Below are positions 35,939 to 45,083 of a DNA stretch of 64,000 nt, in pieces. A program made the position numbers and the translations under genes. This DNA is from Aureisphaera galaxeae. Its GTDB lineage: Bacteria; Bacteroidota; Bacteroidia; Flavobacteriales; Flavobacteriaceae. The first letter of the stretch is position 1. Each line of letters opens with the position of its first letter. The stretch covers positions 496,001-560,000 of the forward strand of contig NZ_JAQQTF010000004.1 of assembly GCF_028561275.1 (NCBI RefSeq). The letters run 5' to 3'. A model generated the notes under the pieces. It saw only the letters and a program-made list of their open reading frames with translations, did not search any database and was not told where the DNA came from.

Positions 35939-36691
35939 ATGAGTGAATTTGATGAAGTAATGTCCCAAAGATCAGATTTCGAACTGTATGAGATCATTAC
36001 ACACAAAAAGGATAGCTACAAACCTGAGGCTTTGTTGTCTGCACAAAGGGAATTTGAATCCCGAAGTATCAATTCTGAAACAATCGCCCAATTTGAAAGA
36101 AAAATTAAGCAGGCGGAAGAATTAAAACAACAAAAGAAACATCAGAAATCTGAATTTATAGAGAAGGGGATGGATGTGGGAAAGTTGCTACTACCCACAA
36201 AGAAAGACACACTTTCCAGAACAATGCTGTCCCTCTGTATTTTCTTGACGATTTCCTTCCTGTACTATGTGTTTTCCGATTTTTGGATGATCACTTATTT
36301 GTTTTCGGATATCGGGAGTTGGGATATAAGCATTGTTGAGGTATTGCTACCCTACCTTTTGTTTCCCATTGGCATTTTTGGACTTTACAAGAACCAAAAA
36401 TACGGTTGGTACGTCATTGTAGCCTTTCTTACCTATTATGCCTTTGCGGCGGTCTATGCAGGAATAAGTAGTTACCGACACTCCTTTGGGGGTGAAGGGG
36501 GAATATTCGATATATTCCCAAAACCCAGTATTGCAAGTATTATCCTCCGGTTTGTCGTTTTATTTGGGATCGTGATTTTTTTGAATCGCCCAAAAACCTT
36601 AGCCATCTTTTCAATAAATAAAGGACCTGCAGGACTTTTTGTGGTTATTGTTTGGCTTGTTACTACAGCACTTTGGTGGAATTTAATGTAA
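35939..36691 (+). CDS. Membrane protein with helical cytosolic N-terminus
   Basis: A 250-residue protein: a charged helical region (1-75, likely coiled coil at 52-75), then about five membrane segments. MSEFDEVMSQRSDFELYEIIT-like openings are common in Bacteroidota membrane proteins of unknown role. 27 bases after the TPR gene, so part of the same run. Confidence 0.68.
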   Translation: MSEFDEVMSQRSDFELYEIITHKKDSYKPEALLSAQREFESRSINSETIAQFERKIKQAEELKQQKKHQKSEFIEKGMDVGKLLLPTKKDTLSRTMLSLCIFLTISFLYYVFSDFWMITYLFSDIGSWDISIVEVLLPYLLFPIGIFGLYKNQKYGWYVIVAFLTYYAFAAVYAGISSYRHSFGGEGGIFDIFPKPSIASIILRFVVLFGIVIFLNRPKTLAIFSINKGPAGLFVVIVWLVTTALWWNLM

Positions 36692-36743
36692 GATGTGAAT
36701 TAGGGTAAGGTATTTGATAGTAGTATGGCTAGAACTATCAATT

Positions 36744-37211
36744 ATGAAGACTTACTTGCTGCTATTCGTTGCTTTTTTCGCTCAATCATACGTGTATTCC
36801 CAAAAGATTGATTCCTTGAAAATGTTTATGGATAATGATTGGAGCACGTATTTCCGTTGGTTCGATAGCGATACGGTTGTTTTAAAATCAATTCCGAAAA
36901 TCGATACGGTCTATACGGGTCTTACCCGAAAGGAAATGATGCGAAAAAAACGAAGGAATTTCCTTGGTGAGCGTATTAGCTTTCCCGAGGGAAAACTGAA
37001 ATATTCATATACGATGTATTGCCCTGTAGGGGAGCGCTATAAAAAGGTGAATTCCATCGAATTAGTTGATAACCACGTCATCGTAGATTTTCAATCAAAA
37101 CGATGGCCATGGCGAGACCATGAATGGGTTTTTTCTAAAGTGAAATTTCGAATCTTCAGATGGACACCCGATCATATCATCCTTATCAAGAGATCCCAAG
37201 TAACAAAATGA
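36744..37211 (+). CDS. Secreted hypothetical protein with a decayed paralogue nearby
   Basis: A 155-residue exported protein: signal peptide (1-19, ending YVYSQ), mostly beta strands rich in Trp/Lys (RKEMMRKKRRNF, WPWRDHEWVF). The ATG at 36744 starts the signal; a TTG ten codons upstream is unlikely. No family recognised. A fragment matching its 3' end is found at 41438-41532. Confidence 0.68.
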   Translation: MKTYLLLFVAFFAQSYVYSQKIDSLKMFMDNDWSTYFRWFDSDTVVLKSIPKIDTVYTGLTRKEMMRKKRRNFLGERISFPEGKLKYSYTMYCPVGERYKKVNSIELVDNHVIVDFQSKRWPWRDHEWVFSKVKFRIFRWTPDHIILIKRSQVTK

Positions 37212-37284
37212 AAGAACAAACAGTATTCCTGATTATTCATAGATGTTGGACAGGAAATCTTAGAATTCAAGCCCCCAATACCGA

Positions 37285-37298
37285 TTTGATTATATTTG
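37285..37298 (+). promoter_or_regulatory. Promoter core TTTGAT-TATATTTG
   Basis: TATATTTG (37291-37298), an exact TAnnTTTG match, preceded by TTTGAT, 22 bases before the ATG at 37321. Confidence 0.65.
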
Positions 37299-37320
37299 AT
37301 AATAGCACAAACTAGCAATA

Positions 37321-38283
37321 ATGATGAAAAAAACACTGTTCGTCTGCTTTACTGCTTTGTTAGGGTTGGGATTGCTTTCCATGACCCCAACCTTGGCCGA
37401 AGAAAACAATCCAAAGGATTTAATACTAAAAAAATTGACTTGGCAGGATCGTGAGCGTACCTATTGGTTACATCTTCCACCGGAAGATAAAATGACAGGC
37501 GCTCTACCTGTACTTTTCCATCTTCATGGAGGTGGTGGAACTGGAAAGGGTACTCCCGGGCTTACGTATAGAAGATTCAATAAAATTGCCGACCGTGAAG
37601 GTTTTATTGTGGTCTATCCCGATGCTATCGCCAAAAATTGGAACGATGGCCGTACCGAAAATCTAAAGCCAGAGAATAGGGACGTGGACGATGTCGGCTT
37701 TATTGTAGAAATCATCAATCAGCTCAAAAGCGAGTATAGTATCGATGCTACGAAGATCTTTTCGACGGGAATGTCCAATGGCGGATTCATGACCTCACGA
37801 TTGTTATGCGATCGTTCCGATCTTTTTCGAGGGGGAGCCATCCTTACCGCTTCCATTTCTGAAGCTTACTTGCCCAAGTGTGATCCGGCAACACCTGTAG
37901 CCGTTTTGGTAATGAATGGAACCGATGATCCCTTAGTGCCTTACGAAGGAGGTGATATCCGTCTATTCAAAAGAGGAAAAAGCCGAGGGAAGATCATTTC
38001 CAATGACGATTACTTGGAATTCTGGCAACAAAAGAATGCCTGTACTGGAATTGAGTCCGATGTTGTATTACCGGATAAGAAAAGGAGGGACGGTACGACA
38101 GTGCATGTTAGGACCTATAGTAACTGTGTCTCAGGCGGGGCTTTGAAATTCTATAAAATAGTGGGTGGAGGCCATACCTGGCCAGGAGGTAAACAATACT
38201 TGGGCAAAAGGATTATAGGCAATACCAGCAGGGAAATCAATGCCTGTGATGAGATATGGGAATTCTTTAGTTCGCTGGATTAA
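37321..38283 (+). CDS. Exported PHB-depolymerase/feruloyl-esterase-like hydrolase (LpqC type)
   Basis: A 320-residue secreted esterase of carbohydrate-esterase-1-like fold: signal peptide (1-26), oxyanion motif HLHGGGGTG, nucleophile GMSNGG (Ser152), acid in GTDDPLVPY (Asp203) and His285 in GGGHTWPGG. Length and motifs fit the LpqC/PHB depolymerase group. Likely substrates are feruloyl or acetyl esters on polysaccharides or short polyesters. Own promoter. Confidence 0.88.
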   Translation: MMKKTLFVCFTALLGLGLLSMTPTLAEENNPKDLILKKLTWQDRERTYWLHLPPEDKMTGALPVLFHLHGGGGTGKGTPGLTYRRFNKIADREGFIVVYPDAIAKNWNDGRTENLKPENRDVDDVGFIVEIINQLKSEYSIDATKIFSTGMSNGGFMTSRLLCDRSDLFRGGAILTASISEAYLPKCDPATPVAVLVMNGTDDPLVPYEGGDIRLFKRGKSRGKIISNDDYLEFWQQKNACTGIESDVVLPDKKRRDGTTVHVRTYSNCVSGGALKFYKIVGGGHTWPGGKQYLGKRIIGNTSREINACDEIWEFFSSLD

Positions 38284-38334
38284 ATTGATGAATCTCCCTA
38301 ATAACTTTCTAAACCCAATAATATCGATGCATTT

Positions 38335-38348
38335 ATTTTATAACTTAG
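38335..38348 (+). promoter_or_regulatory. -7 element TAACTTAG
   Basis: TAACTTAG (38341-38348) in a T-rich context, 31 bases before the ATG at 38380. Confidence 0.4.
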
Positions 38349-38379
38349 CTACTGTTCGTATTCACAAAACGTTGCATAA

Positions 38380-38703
38380 ATGATCGCATTAAAATCTATT
38401 CCCGATCCATCTTACTTCGAATTGAATCGATTGGCCGACTACGAAGCCTATTTCTTCGTGTTCATAGCCATCCTTTTGATTCTTGTTTTTTTCAAAATGA
38501 AAACAAAGGGAAGATCCCAAGCGAATCAGGTTTCCCCTTCAAGTATCGATAACAGCTTCGAATATGAGAGCAGGGATGTGCTTATGCAACCCAAGAAACA
38601 GGTAGATGAGTTTGAGGTTCCGTTCAAGAATTTCTCCTTGCACGGATTTTATATTGCCTTTGGCATCGTATTCATCATAACATTCTGTTCGCTGTATTCG
38701 TAA
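38380..38703 (+). CDS. Small two-helix membrane protein
   Basis: A 107-residue protein with membrane helices at about 24-41 and 88-105 and a polar loop between. No family recognised. 21 bases before the next gene, so probably cotranscribed with it. Confidence 0.55.
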   Translation: MIALKSIPDPSYFELNRLADYEAYFFVFIAILLILVFFKMKTKGRSQANQVSPSSIDNSFEYESRDVLMQPKKQVDEFEVPFKNFSLHGFYIAFGIVFIITFCSLYS

Positions 38704-38724
38704 CCCCACCAACCAACCTAATTA

Positions 38725-40203
38725 ATGAAATCCATCCTAACCTTAAGTATTCTTCTTTTCTTAGTTTCCAGTTGTTCAGAAAAGAGTAAGGATACGGTCG
38801 ATCCCTCGAAGCAATTCACCAAAGAACTTCAGGAGTTAAAAGAATATTTTCAAATCCCAGGTCTTGCAGTGGCTGTAGAACAGGAGGGAAGCTTTGTGTA
38901 TGAAGAATACTTTGGTGTTTCAGATCTAGAGAAACAAACCCAGTTAGAAGCTACCACTGTATTCCCCATAGCTTCCATTACCAAGGTATTTTCTGGGGTT
39001 CTTATCATGAAGCTTGTTGAGGAAGGAAAACTTTCGCTTGACGAACCTGTTAATACATACCTACCAAAACCTTTGCTTGAAGATTCCGTTCTTGTAAAAC
39101 ACGTGCTATCGCATACTTCGCAAGGTAAGGTAGGAGAGGAGTTTTATTATAGTTCCAGATTTGGGCTTTTAACCCAAGTGATTGAAATGGCATCCGGAAA
39201 GTCATTTGCAGATGCCATGAACGATGAAATCTTAGCACCCTTAGCACTTAAAAACACCTTTTTGTTGAAGGATTCTACACAGCTTGCCGAGAAAAACAAG
39301 GTGATTGCAAAACCGTATTTCTTAGACAATGGGGTTGAAAATGGTTTTATCGACTATGGTTATTCTGCTTCCGCTGGGGTTGTTTCCAATCTTAGCGATT
39401 TGAGTCTCTTCAATCGGGCCTTGGATAATAACACACTTCTTTCTCAGCCATCCAAAGACGCTATGTTCTCCTCCTTTGGAGCTGGATTGCCTTATGGTTA
39501 CGGGATTTTTAGTCAGGAATTTCAAGGTTTGCAGATCGTGTGGGCGTATGGGCAATATGATTGTCATTCGAGTTTGCTTTTAAAAATACCTGAAAAGAAC
39601 ATTACCGTAATTGCACTTGCCAATAATAACCTTATGAGCGATCCTGCTCGGTTGATTTATGGAGATGTTACTTCCTCAATGTTTGCCATGAGTTTTCTGA
39701 AAAACTATGTGTTGGGCTACACGGAAATGAAGTTGTTCGAAGCTACGGATGCGGTGGATATTACTGAAGTTTCCAATAAAGAATTTTGCAGGAAGAAACT
39801 ATTGGCCCAAGCATTGGCCGAATCGTTCATGGCCAGATTTGATGCAACCAAAATGCAGTCCAGTGCAAAACTGCTGAATACTGTATTTACCGCGTCCCCA
39901 GATTATTTACAATACGCCGATTTAAATCTACTCCATACTCTTACCTTTTTAAAAAGTGTGGCTTTCTACCGGGATCTTGGCGAATTCAATGAATTCGATA
40001 CACATATAGAAGCCATAGGAGAGAAGCTCCTTCACGAAACACCTAACAATCCCTATGTACATTCCTACATGGGTACTTATTATGATCGGAAAGGGAATGT
40101 AGAAAAGGCCAGATACCATTTCGAAAGCATTGTTAATGCCCATAATTTTTCAAGAAATTGGTACACCCAAGAAGCTGAAAACTGGTTGAATGAAAATAAA
40201 TAG
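38725..40203 (+). CDS. Beta-lactamase-fold serine hydrolase lipoprotein with helical C-terminus
   Basis: A 492-residue lipoprotein (lipobox LVSSC, Cys17). The serine hydrolase domain (about 30-320) has SITK (Ser84, Lys87) and a YSS motif at Tyr142 where most relatives have Y-x-N. The third motif is degenerate (YGQYDCHSS). The C-terminal 160 residues are helical, ending with TPR-like units (NNPYVHSYMGTYYDRKGNVEKARYHFE). The altered second and third motifs may mean changed specificity or low activity. Confidence 0.83.
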   Translation: MKSILTLSILLFLVSSCSEKSKDTVDPSKQFTKELQELKEYFQIPGLAVAVEQEGSFVYEEYFGVSDLEKQTQLEATTVFPIASITKVFSGVLIMKLVEEGKLSLDEPVNTYLPKPLLEDSVLVKHVLSHTSQGKVGEEFYYSSRFGLLTQVIEMASGKSFADAMNDEILAPLALKNTFLLKDSTQLAEKNKVIAKPYFLDNGVENGFIDYGYSASAGVVSNLSDLSLFNRALDNNTLLSQPSKDAMFSSFGAGLPYGYGIFSQEFQGLQIVWAYGQYDCHSSLLLKIPEKNITVIALANNNLMSDPARLIYGDVTSSMFAMSFLKNYVLGYTEMKLFEATDAVDITEVSNKEFCRKKLLAQALAESFMARFDATKMQSSAKLLNTVFTASPDYLQYADLNLLHTLTFLKSVAFYRDLGEFNEFDTHIEAIGEKLLHETPNNPYVHSYMGTYYDRKGNVEKARYHFESIVNAHNFSRNWYTQEAENWLNENK

Positions 40204-40303
40204 TCTTTATTTGTGTAGAACGCTTGGGATACTGTATTAAGAGAAGTTCCTAAAGGTTGGCTATATATAGCAATAAGAAGCAGGCAACAATTATGAAAGC
40301 ATA

Positions 40304-41101
40304 GTGACCAAAGAGAAACATTTATATCGAATTTTATTTCTTGGATCCGTTTTTATATTGATCCTCAATGATCTGTATCTTAAATATGAGTTTCATAATT
40401 TTTTAACTGGAAAGTTATCAGACTTTGCAGGACTATTCGCCTTTCCCTACTTCTTCAGTTGTCTATTTCCGAAAAGGGCAAAGCCGATTTATATTGTTAC
40501 TGGAGTTTTGTTCGTGATTTGGAAATCGGAATTTTCACAGCCCTTTTTCAACCTTGCACATTCGTATGGAATCGGAATTAACCGAACGGTCGACTATTCA
40601 GACCTGGCTTCCTTGGTTATGCTTCCCTTGTCCTTTAACTATTGGAAAACAGAGGTAAAACAAATACTGAAACCCCATAGGGTTTTAAAACCTATCATTA
40701 TCATGGTTTGTTGTGTGGCTTTTGTAGCGACTTCCTACCCTAAGCACTACGAGGAATTGGCAATGAATTCTGAATTTATAAAGATCGTATCTTCTGATTA
40801 TCAATCTGCAAAAAGAAAGTTGCATATATATAATGATGCTATTTATAACAGAATTTATTATAGAATAGAATTTCCAGAAAAGATGGCTCACATTTCAACA
40901 TTGATACAAGTAGATTCGATCGATGAAAGAAATACAAGGATTGTCCTTGATAGTATTTTGGGGTTCTCGGTAGCGAGTAAAGGATCTTTATTTAGGGTGA
41001 GATACGATGAAGAAACCATCGAGTTTATCCGAAGTCTAAGCAAAGAAGATATCGAAAAACTGTTTTCAAAACAGATACAGGAAGAATTTGGAACTGAGTA
41101 A
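40304..41101 (+). CDS. Membrane protein with LTGKLSDFAGLF motif
   Basis: A 265-residue protein from a GTG start. Four membrane segments lie in the first 155 residues, with the conserved-looking LTGKLSDFAGLFAFPYF, which I recall from unnamed proteins of several phyla; the last 110 residues form a soluble, mixed-charge domain. The stop overlaps the next gene by 14 bases. Confidence 0.68.
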   Translation: MTKEKHLYRILFLGSVFILILNDLYLKYEFHNFLTGKLSDFAGLFAFPYFFSCLFPKRAKPIYIVTGVLFVIWKSEFSQPFFNLAHSYGIGINRTVDYSDLASLVMLPLSFNYWKTEVKQILKPHRVLKPIIIMVCCVAFVATSYPKHYEELAMNSEFIKIVSSDYQSAKRKLHIYNDAIYNRIYYRIEFPEKMAHISTLIQVDSIDERNTRIVLDSILGFSVASKGSLFRVRYDEETIEFIRSLSKEDIEKLFSKQIQEEFGTE

Positions 41102-41432
41102 GATATTCAATTACATACGCGATTTCGATCTCGATACGCTCGGTATTTCCGGTGGTGAAGTTTTAATAGGTCTCGTGATCCTATTGATCCTTGTGGCTAT
41201 TATCAAATTCTTGATTTCAAAACTTCCAGACCCTTCAAATACAAAAGCAAGTAAGACTTTTTCTATTGTACTCAAATCGGTGATCTACCTCCTTTTCGCC
41301 TTATTTGTGCTGAAATCGATACTTACCAAAGACTATCTTTTGCTCATTGCGATTGTACTGGCTCTGTTAATCCCTAGTTTTAATCGAATTGTAAAAGCCT
41401 ACGACAAATGGGTAGACAAAACCTTGGGATGA
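41088..41432 (+). CDS. Small membrane protein overlapping its upstream neighbour
   Basis: A 114-residue protein from a TTG start inside the last codons of the previous gene, with three membrane segments (about 23-43, 65-80, 85-97). The overlap suggests coupled translation and a joint role with the upstream membrane protein. No family recognised. Confidence 0.6.
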   Translation: MELSKIFNYIRDFDLDTLGISGGEVLIGLVILLILVAIIKFLISKLPDPSNTKASKTFSIVLKSVIYLLFALFVLKSILTKDYLLLIAIVLALLIPSFNRIVKAYDKWVDKTLG

Positions 41433-41437
41433 AATAA

Positions 41438-41532
41438 ATCCCAGAGTATGGTGAGACCATGAATGAGTTTCTTCTAAGGTAAAATTTCAAATCCTTAATT
41501 GGTCACCAGAAAGGATAGTCCTTAAAAAGTAG
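41438..41532 (+). pseudogene. Decayed 3' fragment of a paralogue of 36744-37211
   Basis: Read in the frame ending at the TAG at 41530-41532, the fragment gives W-x-DHE-x-V-x-SKVKFQILNWSPERIVLKK with two internal stops. This lines up with WRDHEWVFSKVKFRIFRWTPDHIILIKR near the end of the secreted protein at 36744-37211. DNA similarity is plain, for example GAGACCATGAATG in both (41453-41465 and 37112-37124). The 5' part is gone. Remnant of a duplication or of recombination 4 kb away. Confidence 0.7.
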
Positions 41533-41600
41533 ATTTTAATTCTTTTTTAAAAGTGTCAGGTTTTGTGGAAGTTGCTGTTATATATATACATTAGCAATGT

Positions 41601-42086
41601 ATGCCACTTAAGCGGACGATTTTAGAATGTAAGGAATTATTGTATCGGCTAGCTCTACAAATGCTTCATAACCAACATGATGCAGAAGATGCTGTTTCCG
41701 ATTTTTACATCAAGGTTTTAGAGAAGAAAGACCAATTTTCCAAGTACGATAATTTGAAGGGTGCTCTTATTAGAAGCATGAAAAATCACTGTATTAACCT
41801 TCTTAAATCGAAGAAACGCCTTCTACCACTAGAAGAGATACCTTCAGAAATAACCGATGCTACCAATCCTATTTTTTCTGACGATAAAAGATTGGCATTG
41901 GTTCAAACGATCATCAATGAACTTTCAGAAAAGCAACGTATTATGATCCACCTTCGAATGATCGAAGGTTATTCCATGAAGCAAATTGCCGAAATCATGG
42001 AAGAAAAAGTGAATACAGTAGAAGTAAACATCTCCAGAGCGAGAAAAAGAATTAGAACGGAATATGAAAACAGGAGATCTAAATAG
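41601..42086 (+). CDS. ECF-type RNA polymerase sigma factor
   Basis: A 161-residue sigma-70-family protein with region 2 (about 5-72, HNQHDAEDAVSDFYIKVLEK) and region 4 (about 100-155, ELSEKQRIMIHLRMIEGYSMKQIAEIMEEKVNTVEVNISRARKRIR). It should direct transcription of an envelope- or stress-related regulon. The last 23 bases overlap the next gene, which has the features of its anti-sigma factor. Confidence 0.93.
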   Translation: MPLKRTILECKELLYRLALQMLHNQHDAEDAVSDFYIKVLEKKDQFSKYDNLKGALIRSMKNHCINLLKSKKRLLPLEEIPSEITDATNPIFSDDKRLALVQTIINELSEKQRIMIHLRMIEGYSMKQIAEIMEEKVNTVEVNISRARKRIRTEYENRRSK

Positions 42087-43068
42087 CATTAAAGACTTGC
42101 TGGGCAAGTACGATTTAGGAAAAACTTCCTTGGAAGAGGAACGTGTCTTGATCGAATATTTCGAATCTGAGGAGATTCCCTCTGAATTGCTCAGTTACCA
42201 AGCGGAATTCAATTACTATTCAGCTTTCAAAAACATACAGTTCACAGGATCCTTACCGGAAAATCTGGGAACTGAAGGGAGTTCCTTTTTCAAAAAAATA
42301 GGACAGTTCTTTTCAAAATGGTACGTGTTATCTGCTTTAATACTTCTTCCGAGTTCCGTAATCCTTTTCACGTATCTGAATCGCACAGTGGAGGAAGTTC
42401 CCAACGTTCATCAAGAAGAGGATAAAACAAACGTTCCTATTTCAATTATAAAAACCGATTCAACAACACAACAAAAAATAGTACCGCAACCTAAAGACAC
42501 CTTCCAAATTTCAGAAACCAAAACTGCTCCCAAGAAAATAACGGTCCAGCCCTCAAATGATTTGGTCGTTAATGAAATAGATAATGTTGTAGCTGCGTCT
42601 CAGGAAAAGGATTCTACAGAGATTCATTCGCAATCCATAGATACTGGGGTCGCAAAGGATTCAACACGACCCGAGGATACTTTGGTCTCCAAAGATCCCA
42701 TAACAACCGAAGGTAAAGGTATAACAAAACAGAAGGGCCTAGTGGTCTCCAGCGAATATGGACCGGTTACCTTTAATCTTTCGGAAAAATCAACCTCTGG
42801 ACAATTAACCATGATTTCGCATTCGGCAAGGCAGGCGGGCATAGAGTATATCTATGTGGTTGATAGGCACAGGAGGAAAATCCATGAATTGAATATTGTA
42901 ATGATCATTAAAAGTACCGGAGAGCGTTCGCAACTTTGGATAACTGTTCCCAAAAAGGGCAGCTTTTCAGAAGTTCTAAGCTGGACGGTCGATGAAAACG
43001 GTAATGCTGTGTCTTTGGGCCCCAATAAAATTGATCATAAGGTCAAAGCCATACATCCTCTCGACTAA
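42064..43068 (+). CDS. Anti-sigma-factor-like membrane protein
   Basis: A 334-residue protein: cytosolic N-terminus (1-83) with DLLGKYDLGKTSLEEERVLIEYF, a pattern typical of Bacteroidota anti-sigma proteins; one membrane helix (about 88-104); a long Thr/Ser/Lys/Glu-rich periplasmic linker (110-235); and a folded C-terminal domain. The 23-base overlap with the sigma gene supports the pairing. The binding partner and the signal it responds to are inferred from architecture only. Confidence 0.75.
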   Translation: MKTGDLNSIKDLLGKYDLGKTSLEEERVLIEYFESEEIPSELLSYQAEFNYYSAFKNIQFTGSLPENLGTEGSSFFKKIGQFFSKWYVLSALILLPSSVILFTYLNRTVEEVPNVHQEEDKTNVPISIIKTDSTTQQKIVPQPKDTFQISETKTAPKKITVQPSNDLVVNEIDNVVAASQEKDSTEIHSQSIDTGVAKDSTRPEDTLVSKDPITTEGKGITKQKGLVVSSEYGPVTFNLSEKSTSGQLTMISHSARQAGIEYIYVVDRHRRKIHELNIVMIIKSTGERSQLWITVPKKGSFSEVLSWTVDENGNAVSLGPNKIDHKVKAIHPLD

Positions 43069-43136
43069 AAATTCTTTTAGCTGTCAGTTTTTCGATGCCT
43101 TTGTTGTCTTATTAGTACAATCAAAAAACCAAAGAC

Positions 43137-44453
43137 ATGAAAAAAATCCTAATTTCTGTAGTGATACTCTTTCATTTAATGTCCTGTGCGCAGGTAAACG
43201 TAACCACCCAAGTAAGCGAGGGGCAGGCAAAGAAATGGAGAAGTGACCTTGTTAAAATGCATAACGAGTTAAAGGAACGTCATGTGGACATTTATCATAC
43301 GGTTTCCGAAGAATCTTTAGACAGTGCCGTGAATCTACTATATGAGGACATTCCTCAATTAAGTACCAGTCAAATCCTTGTAAGGATAGCGCAAATAGTA
43401 GCCATGATAGGGGATGGACATACTTCTTTCTATCCATCTTGGCAGAAAAAGAAGGAATTTCATGTCTATCCCATAAAGTTTTGGTCCTTTTCCGATGGAA
43501 TATACGTTACCTCTACTACCGAAGATTACAAAGAGTTTCTGGGTAAGAAATTGATGGGAATAGACCGCACACCGATTGACGAAGTATTCGATAAGATTAG
43601 TACCATTGTAGGTGCCGATAATGATATGGAGTATGTTTACAGTGTCCCTTTTGGCATTCCGTGGGCAGAATTACTGTATGTGCTGGGTATCGCAGATTCT
43701 CATGAAAAGGCAGAATTCCATTTCGAAAACGGCAGTACTACACTACTTCCCTTGACGTTCAAGAAATGGAGGAACGCAGAATATATTACTGCCAATACAA
43801 TGTATCCCAATGGGAAATCTCCAAGCCAAAGGGTGGAAGCATTGTTCGCTACACCTCTTATAGTAGATTCCCTCAAGTTTAAAAAACGCCCACGCTATTA
43901 TTGGTATAAACATCTAGAGGAAGAAAACGCCATATTTTTTCAATACAATGTTTGCTGGGATCAGAAAGATCGCCCATCATTTGCTACCATGATGGATAAT
44001 ATGTTCAGAGAACTGGAGGAGACAAATACAGAAAGGCTCATTATCGATCTAAGGCAAAACACCGGTGGGGAACCTATGATCGCTCAACCGCTTATTGATG
44101 CACTTAAAGAACGGAAGGCTTATGTGGATGAAGGCAGGGTATTCGTATTAGTAAGCCGACGCACTTTTTCTGCGGCTTTGACCAATGCGGTTCATTTACG
44201 CAAAGTGGGTGCCCGAACGGTTGGGGAAGCTCCTCGGGGCAAACCAAATAACCCAAGTGAAGGGAGGGACATCGACCTAAAATCGACCAAAATATGGCTA
44301 ACCGTTTCTACACAATTTGTAGAACGCGATCCCGATCTGGGCGATCAGGACTACTTACCCATAGATATTAAATACGACATGCCTTTTGATGACTTTCGAA
44401 ACGCTCGGGATGGAGCGTTTCACAAAGCGATGAAAGCCGAATTGTTCAACTGA
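43137..44453 (+). CDS. S41-family peptidase-like lipoprotein
   Basis: A 438-residue lipoprotein (lipobox HLMSC, Cys17) with the tail-specific-protease fold: helical N-terminus (30-95), GDGHTSF, and a catalytic domain with LIIDLRQNTGGEP and VSRRTFSAAL, which puts the nucleophile at Ser345. The general-base lysine is not obvious. The PDZ region is short. It follows the sigma/anti-sigma pair by 68 bases and could be part of that regulon; no shared promoter can be shown. Confidence 0.83.
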   Translation: MKKILISVVILFHLMSCAQVNVTTQVSEGQAKKWRSDLVKMHNELKERHVDIYHTVSEESLDSAVNLLYEDIPQLSTSQILVRIAQIVAMIGDGHTSFYPSWQKKKEFHVYPIKFWSFSDGIYVTSTTEDYKEFLGKKLMGIDRTPIDEVFDKISTIVGADNDMEYVYSVPFGIPWAELLYVLGIADSHEKAEFHFENGSTTLLPLTFKKWRNAEYITANTMYPNGKSPSQRVEALFATPLIVDSLKFKKRPRYYWYKHLEEENAIFFQYNVCWDQKDRPSFATMMDNMFRELEETNTERLIIDLRQNTGGEPMIAQPLIDALKERKAYVDEGRVFVLVSRRTFSAALTNAVHLRKVGARTVGEAPRGKPNNPSEGRDIDLKSTKIWLTVSTQFVERDPDLGDQDYLPIDIKYDMPFDDFRNARDGAFHKAMKAELFN

Positions 44454-44478
44454 TAATCAGCTTACTTGAGGTTTTGAA

Positions 44479-45009
44479 TCATGGCGTATCTGCCCCGTAT
44501 TCCATTTTTATAAGCTGATCATTGATTTTGGCATTAAGAATGGCTATGTACAAATGATCGTATTCATCTTCGGGAATATCGGCGGGTTGTGGGGAGAACC
44601 CGAGCGCACCAATGGTTTGAGGAACCGTATTGCTGTGTCCCACGACCAAAATGCGTTTACCTTTATGGGTGGTTGTGATGTCTTCGGCGAGTTGCGGAAT
44701 ATCGAAAGCATCATACTCCAGCACCGTAAGCCCTAGTTCCGTAGCCAATGGATTGGCAGTTTGCTGTGTTCTATTGAATTGCGAGGCGTAGATGATATCG
44801 ATATCGGCTTCATCCAATATACGGCTAAGCTCGTCGGCTCGTATCTCGCCCGTTGCGTTAATCGCATCAGAACTTCCTGCTCTATCGGCATGACGCACTA
44901 GAAACACGGTGGTCGGATCGGTAGTAATATAGCAGCACAACCACCATATAACGATGGGAATTATAATAATGATTGGGAAAATAATCTTATAGAATCGAGC
45001 TCTTTCCAT
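44479..45009 (-). CDS. Membrane-anchored histidine phosphatase (phosphoglycerate-mutase-like)
   Basis: A 176-residue protein with an N-terminal membrane helix (about 9-27) and a small histidine-phosphatase domain: LVRHADRAG (phospho-acceptor His40), SQFNRTQQTA and VVGHSNT (second His125). The acceptor motif is RHADR rather than the usual RHG, as in SixA-like and lipid-phosphate members. It probably acts on the outer face of the inner membrane. Minus strand; converges with the S41 gene. Confidence 0.86.
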   Translation of the reverse strand: MERARFYKIIFPIIIIIPIVIWWLCCYITTDPTTVFLVRHADRAGSSDAINATGEIRADELSRILDEADIDIIYASQFNRTQQTANPLATELGLTVLEYDAFDIPQLAEDITTTHKGKRILVVGHSNTVPQTIGALGFSPQPADIPEDEYDHLYIAILNAKINDQLIKMEYGADTP

Positions 45010-45032
45010 GATGGTTTGTTTTTAAGTTGTTT

Positions 45033-45040
45033 GCAAGATA
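45033..45040 (-). promoter_or_regulatory. -7 element TATCTTGC
   Basis: Minus-strand TATCTTGC, 23 bases before the ATG at 45009. The TTTNNY extension is absent. Confidence 0.4.
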
Positions 45041-45083
45041 GTTGCTTTATCCTTCTGAAAGCAAGAGGCTTTCAATGGATTGT

